From Limanda limanda (lineage: Eukaryota > Chordata > Actinopteri > Pleuronectiformes > Pleuronectidae): a stretch of 64,000 nt of DNA. The position numbers were made by a program, and so were the translations under genes. Position 1 is the first letter of the stretch. Each line of letters opens with the position of its first letter. The stretch covers positions 8,300,406 through 8,364,405 of the forward strand of contig NC_083649.1 in assembly GCF_963576545.1 (NCBI RefSeq). Direction: 5' to 3'. Under the pieces are notes generated by a model. It searched no databases and was not told the origin of the DNA. It saw nothing but the letters and a program-made list of their open reading frames with translations. Of the stretch, positions 1 through 10,205 are shown one piece after another.

Positions 1-507
1 AAGAAGTAGCTATTTGTGAAGTAGTGACTCATCTGCCAATCCCCCCCACCCACCCCCACATGAAAATGTATAAATACAGAGGGGCTCCAGTGAAAGGCAG
101 ATTGTCAGGGTGCTGTGTTGTGTGTGTGATGAGCGTCGTGCACGGCTGAGTCCCGAGAACCAAATAGAAAAAAAACAAAACCCATTCTTTAATAGAGACG
201 CATGGAAGATTTTCATTTGTCATTTCAACACCAGGCCTGCGACGTGGAGGAGGGAAACAACGTGCACACACGTGCGTGCACATCATTATGTATTAGCTGA
301 CTTGGATGGGCTGGATCGGGGGGCACAAGCTGGGCCACCCCCCCGTTCCGGGTGGGGACCTAATGGGCCTGACAGAGGGCTGATTAGTGATGTCACTGGA
401 TGACAGAGCCGGGAGGAGACAAAGAGAACTCGCTGGCTGGAGGGAGACAAGCTTTAATTTTAATCTTCCTGTAATTTCAGATGGAGAGCACCGGGCCCAC
501 CCACGTA

Positions 508-508
<1 letters not shown>
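1..508. other. Non-coding sequence, no gene seen
   Basis: No protein-like frame or RNA gene is recognisable. The stretch at about 370-485 is of mixed composition, free of simple repeats and ends in an AT-rich segment. It resembles conserved non-coding DNA in texture only; conservation cannot be judged from one sequence. Confidence 0.5.

Positions 509-578
<70 letters not shown>
509..578. repeat. (AC)n microsatellite
   Basis: About 35 uninterrupted AC units, followed by short imperfect AC-rich sequence. Every open frame across it encodes only alternating Thr-His or Cys-Val and is an artefact of the repeat. Confidence 0.97.
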
Positions 579-583
<5 letters not shown>

Positions 584-792
584 AACACACAGCACCTTTT
601 TCTAGCTGTCAGCAGCAATACTAAAACTCAGAGTAATTGTGCGGTCTGCCCGAGATACAGTTATCCACGGCTGTCACCTTTACCCCCCCCCTATCTCTCT
701 GTGGTGGGATAAAACAAAGGAGGGGGGAGCGGAGAAGGAGGATAAGTGTTTCTGTGTAATGAAAACTCCCTCTCTCTTCCCCTCCTTGTCCG

Positions 793-827
<35 letters not shown>

Positions 828-1189
828 GCTTGGCCAGCTCCTGCTGCCAGCCTCCGTCAGAGAGGAGCGAGGAGCTGGCAGGCTGATTGGCTGCTCGCTG
901 GCTGCTCTGGGTTGCTGCCGGAGCTTTGTTTTCCAGCTTGTTTGAAGCTGGATTTGTTTCCCTTCCTTGACTTTGCCTCTGTCTCCCAACTTTTCACTTG
1001 TCTCTATTTATCTCCAGATTTCTTTTTACGGTCACATAAACACTGACACTGTGAAACTGAACTTCTGCTGTGGAGAAACGAAAGGTCTTTTGGTTTATTA
1101 ATAGCATTCACCCCGGCTTGTGAGTGACTAATGATTGTTTGTGATTTGTCAATCTGGCTTGTATTTAAGCGATCAATCAGCTTGTTTAA
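579..1189. other. Non-coding sequence with a (TC)n tract at 793-827
   Basis: Contains a TC-rich microsatellite (793-827) inside a pyrimidine-rich stretch. Nothing else is recognised. Confidence 0.6.
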
Positions 1190-1345
1190 AAAATATAAGA
1201 ATATTTAGAAAAATGTCACTTATAATGGGTATTAATGGACATATAATTGGCCTATAATCAAATCATCACATTTCAGAAGCTGGAACCAGCAAATATTTTA
1301 AACATTTTAGCCTGAAAAATTATAAAGTTATTATCAAAAGGGCTG
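1190..1345 (-). mobile_element. Fragment of an abundant teleost ATTAATCG-type dispersed repeat
   Basis: The segment around 1270-1345 (CATTTCAGAAGCTGGAACCA, then CAGCAAATATTTT, then CCTGAAAAATTA and ATTATCAAAAG) follows the order of words in a very common perciform dispersed repeat. That repeat has AT-rich ends with repeated ATTAATCG words and the internal phrase GAAGCTGGAACCAGCAAAT. The assignment is from memory of the family. The strand given is relative to my remembered orientation and is uncertain. The copy is old and truncated. Confidence 0.5.
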
Positions 1346-4300
1346 CAAATGAAATGAGTTACTGTTGCGTCCGTACTTTCTGCATATATCAAGCAACAGA
1401 TCAAACATTAATTATTCATATTTTTTTAATTATTGATGTGGAATTTTCAATAGCAACAAGCAAATTAAGGCAGGATGCTGCTCAGACATATAGGTCACGC
1501 TCATTCAGATCGGATTTGGCCCAGATTCATTACACTTCTGTAAGAAAACATCTCAAAGCCAAAAATCATGTTGAATTATTTTATACTCAACTATCTTTTG
1601 TTTATTCCTGATTTCCTGATTGCAGTTGAGCCAAACCAAGAAAACTGACGATTGAGTTATTTTGATATAGAAAAGAAAAAGAAAAACGAAACAAATTAAA
1701 AATATGACAAGTCTCAGGGAGTTTCTGTCAAGTTATAATGACGATCTGTGTTGTTGTCTGTGATTTCAAAGCAGATTTATTCACAATGGACAAGCAGAGA
1801 TAATGATGTCCTCAGGAAGTGTTAGTCACACTGAATCCCAAAATATGTTTATCATGTCTCAGAGAAGGAGTTTTGACGATCCGGTCCCTTTCACCTCCCT
1901 TCACCTCCCTTTACCTCTTGTCTCTCCATCCTTCCTCCTCCATCCTCCCAACTGCACATTTCAAGAGGACGAGAGCAGCTGAGTTGTGCATTAGAATTGT
2001 TAATTGTTTATTATCTGGGGATTACGACATGAAATATGTGTAAAGAGATAAATTATTACCACTTCTTGAGTTGTGATCTTGAACACAGTCTCCTTTTCTT
2101 ATCATTACGTCCGAATATGATTTCATCCTCTCGCCGCCGCTCTGCGATTCCACTGTAATCCATGAAAATTCTTCCATTTCTGAAGTGCTGAAATGTTCTA
2201 GGATATCACCTCCGGCCATGCTAATCTATAACTAACTCAGCTCTGTACTGAAATCCACTGATCAATATCAATGTGTGATGGCGAAATTGCAAGTCACTGT
2301 TCATTCAGACTGAAGCATCAACCTCGCTCGAGGGCCCCTGGCGTTCTCGGGGCCTGAATATGAATAAAGTCTGGCCTGATTATGAAACTCTCCGGCGCCG
2401 TTACAGAGTTCCTGCTCGACTTGAGCTTAAACAAACCAGAGCTCTGTCCTCATTCAATCCAAACTCTCACCAACTGTGTGTTTATGCAGAAGTGTTGACC
2501 AGCGTAATTCAGAGTAATAAGTAATTCATGCTAATGAGCTGGAAATAATTCATCGTCTCCCAAATTGAGTTGTCAGAGGATGGATTTCGTTTCATCCGTT
2601 TGTTTTTAAACGTACACAGACATCAGATGGCATCATGAAAAATGTCACATGCTTCCTCTCTCTGATGTGACTGTGGAGCTCAACCATAACAAAGGTGTTG
2701 AAACAATGTTATCCCCATCTAGAGGCCACAATGATATTAACGGCATTTTAGGAAAAAGGACAAATACCAGACTACTCCCATCCCTCAGGTGTAATAGTGT
2801 CGTCTCTGATTGGTCAAGCTCGCCATGGAAATCTTGGCTATGAATGGAATGGTTCAGCGTTACGTTACAATGGTTTGTGGGATGTGTGGTTCCTTCACTC
2901 TGAAATGAATCACGTACACAGTCTCGTAGTTTTGTCTTTTTCTGTTTTCAAATATTCTTTTGCTCCAAATCAAATGTTTCATTGTCACGATTCATCTCGT
3001 TGCTGGTCGGTGTGGCTCCACGCTTGAAACTCTTTTTTAAAGGATTGTATGAAACGTCAATAGAGAGAAAATTAATACAAAATGTATAGTGTCGTTTTTC
3101 TCAAAGTGGGCCCTCACTGTTACTACTGCATTGGCACGTACGCTGCTTCGCCTGCAGGCCGTCGTCAAATCAACAAACAATTAGAGGTTGTTGTTGCTCT
3201 TTCTCTGTGGCCGTGTGTTTACCGGCGTCTATGAAAGCCTCAGTGGATGATAATAACATATGGATTAGTGACAAAATGGTTATTCGGGTCGGGGAGCACC
3301 AAATGGGGGGGTAATTGAGTGCTGAGATTGATCCAAATTTCCTCTTGCAGCACTGACGTCCTGTGGCAGTGGCCAGATTTCAGAGATCAGGCTCTATTTA
3401 GGGAAAATGGTGTTTCATGCAGATTCTGTCGATGTATCATATTAAGGGAACTAAATCACCCTGGGATTTGATGACCGGAATTGAATTCATACGGCAATCT
3501 ATTACATCTTTCATGCACGTCACAGCGGAGAACAGGATGAAACGCATCAGCACACACACCGCCACACACAGTGGGCGTCCGTGCGATGGCTGTGCATATC
3601 AATGACCTTTGCAGTCGCTCCCGCTGCCTGATCTCAAGGTCACTCACAGACTCCTTCTTTCTTCTGCTGCCTCTGAGCTCGCCGCGGTCCGCCTGCTGAA
3701 TTCTATTTCATCAAGTTGCACAACAATTTTTTTTCTGGTCCTTGTGCAGCATTCGTTATCCATGCACTGTGTCTAAACGCGTTAAAATAATCAGAGGCAC
3801 TGATGTTCCACAAGCTCCGAGCTTCTAAACCGGTGAACTCATAAAAACGCAAGGCTGAAAAAAAAAGAAAAAGAGAAAGACTTAATGAGCAGGGATCGTT
3901 TTGATGCTAAATACACAAACAGCTACAGATTATGCCGTGCAGAGAATGGAACTGCTGTGTTTCATTCCATCTTTCTTGCCACACACACTTATTTATGTTT
4001 CGCACTTTCATAATTTTTTCTCGAGGTCTTAAACTGCAACTTAACAGAGCCGGCCGCAGCCAAGTCGATATTACTCAGCACAATTTTTACATTGTTCATT
4101 TTTCCTCGCTCGCCTTTTTTTCCTTCCTGGTTATGGGGTGAACAAAGTGTGAATGGTTTATGCCTCAGTTCTCTGTAATTAGACCCATGCTACTTGTCAA
4201 ATTGCCGCCGCAATGAAGCCGCTGCTGAAGTCTTCTGTAAATATGGCGCTGTAATTTGCTTATGAATCTCTGCGGGTCACCTGGAGAGTCGGCTGCACAC

Positions 4301-5108
4301 ACAGCAGCAGATGACATATAACTCCCTATCAGGGGCCCTGTGGAGGCCTCTGATTGCAGGTCCACTTTGCAACACCTAGAGCTGTGTGTATGTATGTGTG
4401 TGTTCGATGTGTGCGTGCGTGTGTGTGTGTCTCAGGAATTGCTCTAACCTCAGAGCTGGAACAGATGTTGATGCAGACATGCAGAACGGCAGCGACAGGA
4501 CAAAGTTTGTCACAGAGACAAAAAGATGAAAATAAGCTAACAGGCTAAATGGTTAGTTGGATACAGACATTGAAAGTAGAGTAGACTGGAGCTGATTTCC
4601 ACTGTGCCCAGGAATTGGCCGGTTGGGAACCTAATGCACCAACATCAGATTCATATTGATGCTTTTACCATCAGTATGAAAGGAGCGAGTCCACTGACAT
4701 CTACCTGCACACAAACGTAAACCCTCTCACACAAGCCCTTAAAGTCCCATTTTTGTTCACTGTGGCTGAGGTGCTTTAAAAAGAGAGATGGCTGCATTAT
4801 CGATGAGCATAGACACACACACACACATGCACACGCAGCACATTTCTGAACACATTGACAAGCGGGGGAAAAATAAATTCAAATCCTTTGTGTATAGCTC
4901 CCGCACTGGATATATCTCCTCCATCCCCGCTCTCCCTTCAAATCTCCTCTCCTCCCATGTCTTCTCCTCTGTAGCTGGTTCGCTCTGTACCTGTTGAATA
5001 ATTGATGGCTGTTTTGGTTTCCGATAAGGCGTTTGGGGTCCACAGCTCTCAGCAGTAAGGCCTTGCTGCTTTCCTCATGGCAGATCACACGGCTCAGTCC
5101 ATCCTTTC
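1346..5108. other. Non-coding stretch; three candidate conserved blocks
   Basis: No gene is supported. Three repeat-free blocks of mixed composition are notable: about 2330-2600 (TAATTCATGCTAATGAGC-type homeobox words), about 3280-3540, and about 4150-4360 (CTGTAATTAGACCC and TATGGCGCTGTAATTTGC). They look like developmental non-coding elements in style, which is a weak inference. A short GT/CA-rich patch occurs at about 4385-4430. Confidence 0.4.
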
Positions 5109-5137
5109 TCTCGCTCGCTCGCTCGCTTGCTCGCTCC
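5109..5137. repeat. (TCGC)n-like simple repeat
   Basis: About seven near-perfect CTCG/CTTG tetramers in a pyrimidine-rich context. Confidence 0.85.
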
Positions 5138-6922
5138 CTCCTCCTTTCTTTTTCCAAATCTTGTTTTGCACTAATCCACACGCCGGGTATTCTGACATGT
5201 GCCACTCACATTCTCCGTAACATGTGTTTACTGTATTCTGCTCCTATTCCAGATTTTATTCTATACAAACTCTTGATATTCATCTTATTCTCGTGCTTAC
5301 AAACAGCCCTGCAAACATAAATAAATTTAATACGCTGGATATTACCATGGAAACAGAACTTGCAGAGGCAGAAAAAAAAGTAATAAATAAATAGGCTAGC
5401 GTATCTTAACAGGCCTACATAAACTGGCTCAGCCCTGCAGGTTGTTACTTGGGATCTGAGAGAGGATCTCAGCCAGCAGCTGGTATCTATAGGGGGTGGA
5501 CAAAATACCAGAAACACACACTTGAGTCATCGTGGGAAACTTCACATAGGTTGCATCTCCCAACTTCCTGTATTCTCTCCTTTAAATCCATGTTTTAAGC
5601 TTTACTAATTTGTGAGAGATGAGACAGAGCATGTCCTAAAACAAGGATGGGATGTGAGCAGTGGAACGTTGATCATTCTGGACGCTCAACCTGGCGACTT
5701 TTACCAGATTGCGACACAAAGTGATCCGGCAAGGTGCCGCGTTGGCACATTCTGTGTTGGCAGGTGCAAGCTGCACAGTGCTGTAGATGACTTTGTCAGA
5801 TAAATTCTGAATGCAGCCGAGTCTCTTAGAAAACTGAGTAACTAAACCACTGCAGCAAAAACGTATTTGTAAGCAATACAACCAAGTGGATTTTATTTTC
5901 TCTAAATTTATTGAGGAAATGTTGTTATAAGATGCATTTGGCGAATCACAATAACGTATCAGTAATTTGTGTTTAGACAACACAGCCCTCCTTTCAGAAT
6001 CAAGTCAATCTTTGGCAGTTGATGCACATGCAGCAACATGAAGGTCACTCTCTTGTGCAGCAGATTCCGAGTGACAGGCACACACACGAAGGGCATGGAG
6101 ACACGAGAACGTTTCAGGAGACCTTTCCCTTTTCGTTCACTACAAATCTGTCAGAGCGACGTGGGGAATTAAACAGGTCTACAGCTGGGCTTCGGATGGA
6201 CTTTGGATGTGAACATTCGCGTATGTGTGACTGTGCCCTAAGGCTGCGTGGAAGGTCAACACATAATGTACTCTATCAGAAACAAGGAGCAAATCCAAAA
6301 GTTTTTGAACATTTATGTTGTTGCGAGAAATAAATTTACAGTCCAGAGAATTAACAGTTAATCATGGAGAACATGTTTGTTTTGTGGTTAAACAGCCGAT
6401 CTTGCTGTACAACATTGAAGTGACTGCAGTCGTATTTAACTTTTTAGACTCTCACAGAACTTGGTTGAGGTTGGAGAAATACAGGGATCTGGTTTGGTGC
6501 AGGGGAAAAGTTTACATTTACTTAAGATGCAATGTTCTTTTTTGTAAATTAAACCAAAAACAACTCCCATTCAACCTTAACCAAAGAGCATGTGTCACTT
6601 AACCCATCACCCAACCACCCTGAGACATCATTTCTGTTCATAAACGTGTTTCCCTCATTCAACAACTATGTTTCCCCTGAATATATTCCATCCAGTGTTG
6701 CTGTATGTTCACTGCCTCGACCAGCGGCAGGGCACCTCTTTCCTATCAAGGGCAATTTTAGTTTTTACAACATCCTTCGAGAACTACAGGCCGACTATAC
6801 TTCTGAAAACACGCAGTATATCACTCTGATCCCTCTAATACGACGGCTTGAAAGTGCTTCTCTTTCTGCCAGGCTGCTTTCCCAGGTTTGGCTCAGTCTG
6901 TCTCAAGTCTCTGTCGCAGGAC
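5138..6922. other. Non-coding stretch, no gene seen
   Basis: Short open frames exist, but none shows a recognisable domain or a run of plausible exon structure. The upper part abuts the hAT-like relic and may include further decayed transposon sequence that I cannot recognise. Confidence 0.4.
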
Positions 6923-7187
6923 TCAGCGTTGGAAGAGAACATAGCAGCAGGTTGTCCAAAAGACAAGCTTCAGTGCAGGTCTCCTCCGAATGTGAAAATC
7001 CTCAGGATGTACACACAGCTTTGAACTCGTCATTGTTCTGCACCTCAGTGATTTCCGACTGTAAATTGTCAGGCACATCAGCAGGTTCCACATTAAACGG
7101 CTTAAAAAATATGTTAATTTCCGTTTGTTCACTTTTCCGTGTCCGCAAACCTCTCGCCAAATGCCTGAAGGATGTTTGTGCGCTCAT
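6923..7187 (-). pseudogene. hAT-family transposase relic (C-terminal dimerisation region)
   Basis: On the minus strand, one frame (7187 to 7002) reads INIFFKPFNVEPADVPDNLQ followed by SEITEVQNNDEFKA. This is the pattern seen near the C terminus of hAT-type transposases and their domesticated relatives (GTF2IRD2, ZBED and FAM200-type): an x-F-x-x-PF-x-V-x-x-x-x-x-P-x-x-x-Q-x-E-x-x-x-x-Q motif. In a second frame (7132 to 6923) it continues as HPEDFHIRRRPALKLVFWTT, resembling the adjoining hydrophobic ALK-x-x-x-FG-T-x-Y-x-CE-x-LFS segment, so a frameshift separates the two. No zinc finger, catalytic core or terminal repeat was found nearby. The 228-codon plus-strand frame at 6592-7278 runs antisense over this relic and is taken as chance. 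Recognition rests on remembered family patterns. Confidence 0.5.
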
Positions 7188-7740
7188 CAGAATATTCAGA
7201 TGTCGGAGCGGCCTTTTGTTCTTGGAGAGTAAGAAAACACAGTGTTTAGCAAACGGTGCACAATTGGACTTTTTCTAGTTCCTGCAGCTTCATCACAAAC
7301 TATCCCTCTGAATGAGGTTTTGGGCTTCAGCTCACCACTAGACTTGCCTGTGTGACACGGCCTCTGTCAGTGTGTGGTCTTGTGGAAGCTGCTTGCTGAG
7401 CACATTAACTCCGCATTGACTTTATCCAGGCATGTTTTTTTTTGCATCTCATCTCGTTTAGCTTTGTGTTTCCAGCTGTAATGATGCTTGACATTGGTCT
7501 GGTGAACACTAAGCGCGTGTCTCCACATCTCACATTCATGTTTCTTTTCTTGACGGGGTACTTGAGTTTCCTTCACCACGACCGCAACCTCGACAAATAT
7601 ATAGCTGGAAGAGATCACCCAGAAGGATGTTGATGTTACTTTCATTTACTGCTGAAAGAAAATAATGAATTGCTGTCATGATAATTGTTTTGTATTTCTG
7701 AATGGTATCTATATTGCTACTGGGTTCGAGTTTTGTCAGA
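7188..7740. other. Non-coding; possibly further transposon debris
   Basis: A 92-codon minus-strand frame at 7367-7645 lies immediately upstream of the hAT-like relic in its direction of reading. It could be part of the same decayed element, but I recognise no motif in it. Confidence 0.3.
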
Positions 7741-8010
7741 ACATGTGGTCAAAGAAGTTTAGGACAAAAGTGGCTCTGAGATCTGATCATCTCCTCAGAC
7801 CTGTTTGTGTCTAGACTAGAGTTGATCTTTTGGGGGAAGAAGCCCGGCTAGCTCAGTTCGGTAGAGCATGAGACTCTTAATCTCAGGGTCGTGGGTTCGA
7901 GCTCCACGTTGGGCGATGGAACTTTTAAGAGGATCAATTAAGCACAGGAGTGTTCATCCAAGTATTAGTTCTCCTCAAGCTTAACATGATTCCTGATGTG
8001 AGGAAACATC
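7741..8010 (+). repeat. Unit 1 of a tandem duplication carrying tRNA-Lys
   Basis: Starts with ACATGTGGTCAAAGA and shares the segment GATCTGATCATCTCCTCAGA and a tRNA-Lys gene with unit 2 at 8207. Unit starts are 466 bp apart, tRNA starts 507 bp apart, so indels have accumulated in the spacer. The exact end is approximate. Confidence 0.75.
7842..7915 (+). tRNA. tRNA-Lys (anticodon CTT), copy 1
   Basis: A 74-nt cloverleaf decodes AAG lysine codons. The acceptor arm GCCCGGC pairs with GTTGGGC (two G-U pairs) and is followed by discriminator G. The D arm is GCTC/GAGC. The anticodon stem TGAGA/TCTCA carries loop CTCTTAA, with anticodon CTT at 7876-7878. The T loop is TTCGAGC. The internal promoter boxes are intact (TAGCTCAGTT-GG box A type; GGGTTCGAGCT box B). 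A TTTT Pol III terminator follows at 7923-7926. Compared with the vertebrate tRNA-Lys(CTT) consensus as I remember it, the D loop has one extra T (AGTTCGG), and the anticodon stem has a compensated A-T pair. In the T stem, TCCAC instead of CCCAC leaves a G-U wobble; copy 2 does not have this. It is likely functional, or nearly so. Confidence 0.95.
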
Positions 8011-8206
8011 TGAGCATATACAGTTAATTCCACAGGTTTTATTCAGACCCATCAAATACAACAGTAGCTGATCAGTCCTTCTGTTTTGGTTTTGATGCTA
8101 TAGATAAGCAAAGAGCGGTAACTGCAATGAATTGGATCTCTTTCCAAAACATGATATGAATTTACTTGATCTTGAGGAGAAAGAGTTATGTGACATGGTT
8201 CACGGA

Positions 8207-8500
8207 ACATGTGGTCAAAGATGTTAACTACAAAACTGTCTCTGAGATCTGATCATCTCCTCAGACCTAAGATGTCTTTATACTAAAGCTTTTTACTTGT
8301 CATGAAACACGTGTCTTGTAAGATTAGGTTTTATGATTGACATAAGAAGCCCGGCTAGCTCAGTTCGGCAGAGCATGAGACTCTTAATCTCAGGGTCGTG
8401 GGTTCGAGCCCCACGTTGGGCGATGGAGCTTTTTAAGAGGAGGAGTTGAGTTTAGGAATCCATAACCAGGAAGATGATTCCTGACACAAAGAAATCAACC
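8207..8500 (+). repeat. Unit 2 of the tRNA-Lys tandem duplication
   Basis: Homologous to 7741-8010 in the upstream flank (ACATGTGGTCAAAGATGTTA and GATCTGATCATCTCCTCAGA) and across the tRNA. Downstream similarity fades after the GATTCCTGA words. The flanks are more diverged than the two tRNA genes. Confidence 0.75.
8349..8422 (+). tRNA. tRNA-Lys (anticodon CTT), copy 2
   Basis: A 74-nt gene with the same cloverleaf as copy 1 and anticodon CTT at 8383-8385. It has a fully Watson-Crick T stem (GTGGG/CCCAC), discriminator G, and a TTTTT Pol III terminator at 8430-8434. It differs from copy 1 at two positions: C for T in the D loop side (GGCAGAGC) and C for T in the T stem. It shares the extra T in the D loop with copy 1, so that insertion predates the duplication. 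The better T stem and the longer T run suggest this is at least as functional as copy 1. Confidence 0.96.
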
Positions 8501-9880
8501 ATGTGAATGGTGAGTTGTTGTCTATTGTTGTTATATCAGTGCAGCACCTTATCAGCAGGTCGGGGTGGATGGCTCATTCCCAGTGTATGTAAATCATGGA
8601 CACAATATTTTAATTAGAAAAGCAAATTCTTGTTTTACTTTAACTCAATTTTTGTTATTGTGATATCTATATAAACACAGCTCACATACATTTTGTGGAC
8701 TTCATTAATTTTTCAGGACGTTTTGGTCTCTCCACTTGCCTGATGCTTTCCTTTGACAGTTTCCACTAATAAACAGTATACAAAATCTAGCAAAGTTATA
8801 TTTGGATCTACTGCTGTTAAGCTTGCCTAGTCTCATTTTTGCATTAAAAGCATGCTCATTTGAATTCCCAGACATCTTAATGAACGCTGCTGACTGAAGT
8901 TCAAGCTCACGTAATCCATTCATACTGAAGCAGTGTTTGTACTTTAGTAGCTACATAGTTAAAAGGCATTTTCCATTCATTATTCATGTTGTTTTGTCTA
9001 CTCCCTGCAACAAATCTCAGATGGAGCGCTTGAGTATCCAGCGATGTATTGGTGTGTTCATATGCATGTTCGGAAACTGTCTTATGATTATTTATTTGAT
9101 TTGCTCCCATGGCTTGTGAGGCTCATCTCCTCGCCTCCGCCTCTCTTCCTCTTTTATTTCCCGCTACCTCTGTATTAAAGTGTTTAGAGGCTGAATTGGC
9201 CGTAACCCAGCGTGTGGGGATTTGAAGGAGATGGGATAAAGTGGGAGAGAAAAGTTCATCAAACCCACGACAACAAGTCAATTCCCCTTGATTTACCACA
9301 TCAATCCCCATCTGTCTCATACACGCACGCACACGCAACAAAACACTGCACATATGCACACACATAATCGCTCAAACAGACACCTGAAAAAAACACACAC
9401 GGACTCACACACAGGCCTCTCTCCCTCTCTCTCTCTCTCTCTGTACTGCAGTACAGACAGACAGGAGCGGCAGCAGTAGCAGGTCTTACATAACAACATC
9501 ACTGCATTAACGAGCCCATCTGCCTCCGACTGGTGCTTACAGTTACAGCTCTATTAAAACGATACTCTCTTAATACAAGAGGAGCAAACATACGACCACC
9601 TCAGCTGTTCTCCTGCGCCCGCTGAGCGACCAGGTGACACCGGATTCATCTGCGTGGAACAGTTTCATTCTTTAAAGATTATAACGAGTGGACACATGTT
9701 TCTGTAGCCGGCACATAAATTAAAGGTCAATGTAGTTTTATTGCAAATATTTTACCTGAGAGCAAAATGCAAACAATGTTTCCAGAAATAATCAGTCAAT
9801 TAATCAATTAACTGATTAATCAATCAGTACATGAAGGCTATAAAAGGCTTGGTAGTTATTTTGTTTGTTTTGTTTTTGTT
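8501..9880. other. Non-coding stretch, no gene seen
   Basis: Contains CA-rich (about 9323-9412) and CT-rich (about 9416-9442) microsatellite sequence. At 9785-9830 it has an AT-rich stretch of repeated ATTAATCAATTAACTG words, which may be the edge of the repeat that follows. Confidence 0.5.
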
Positions 9881-10205
9881 GTAGCATTGCAAATAATTAT
9901 TTCCATCATCTATTAATCTGCCTCTTATTTTCTTGATTAACTGACTAATGGTTTTATCTTAATATCTCTAAATTACTTTTATAGTTTCCCCCGAGTCTTG
10001 TTTTGAATGATCAAGAGAGCAAACCCAAATGTATTCAGTTTATTGTCAGAGATGACAGTTGACAGAAAATGAGTTGAATGCTTAATGTTGAGATGCTGAA
10101 ATCACAGAATATTTAGCTTTGAGAAAAAAACACTAAAACAATAAATTGAGAGCTCCTAAAAATAGTTGCTGAATAATCTAATCGACCAATTGCCGTCTTT
10201 GTTTT
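9881..10205 (+). mobile_element. Near-complete copy of the teleost ATTAATCG-type dispersed repeat
   Basis: The word order matches the common perciform repeat well: AATTATTTCCATCATCTATT, AATCTGCC, TATTTTCTTGATTAACTGAC, CCCAAATGTATTCAGTTTAT, then GAGATGCTGAAATCACAGAA, and AATAGTTGCTGAATAATCTA at the far end. The segment is non-coding, without an open frame. Its terminal ATTAATC words at both ends look like imperfect inverted repeats. The family is known to me as an abundant non-autonomous repeat; I cannot name its class with certainty. Confidence 0.65.

Noticed and set aside
293..605. Cys-Val and Thr-His repeat proteins at AC/GT arrays here and elsewhere
   Set aside because: Translation of microsatellites; no coding evidence.
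6592..7278. 228-codon plus-strand open frame
   Set aside because: No domain, and it runs antisense to a segment that reads as a hAT transposase relic.
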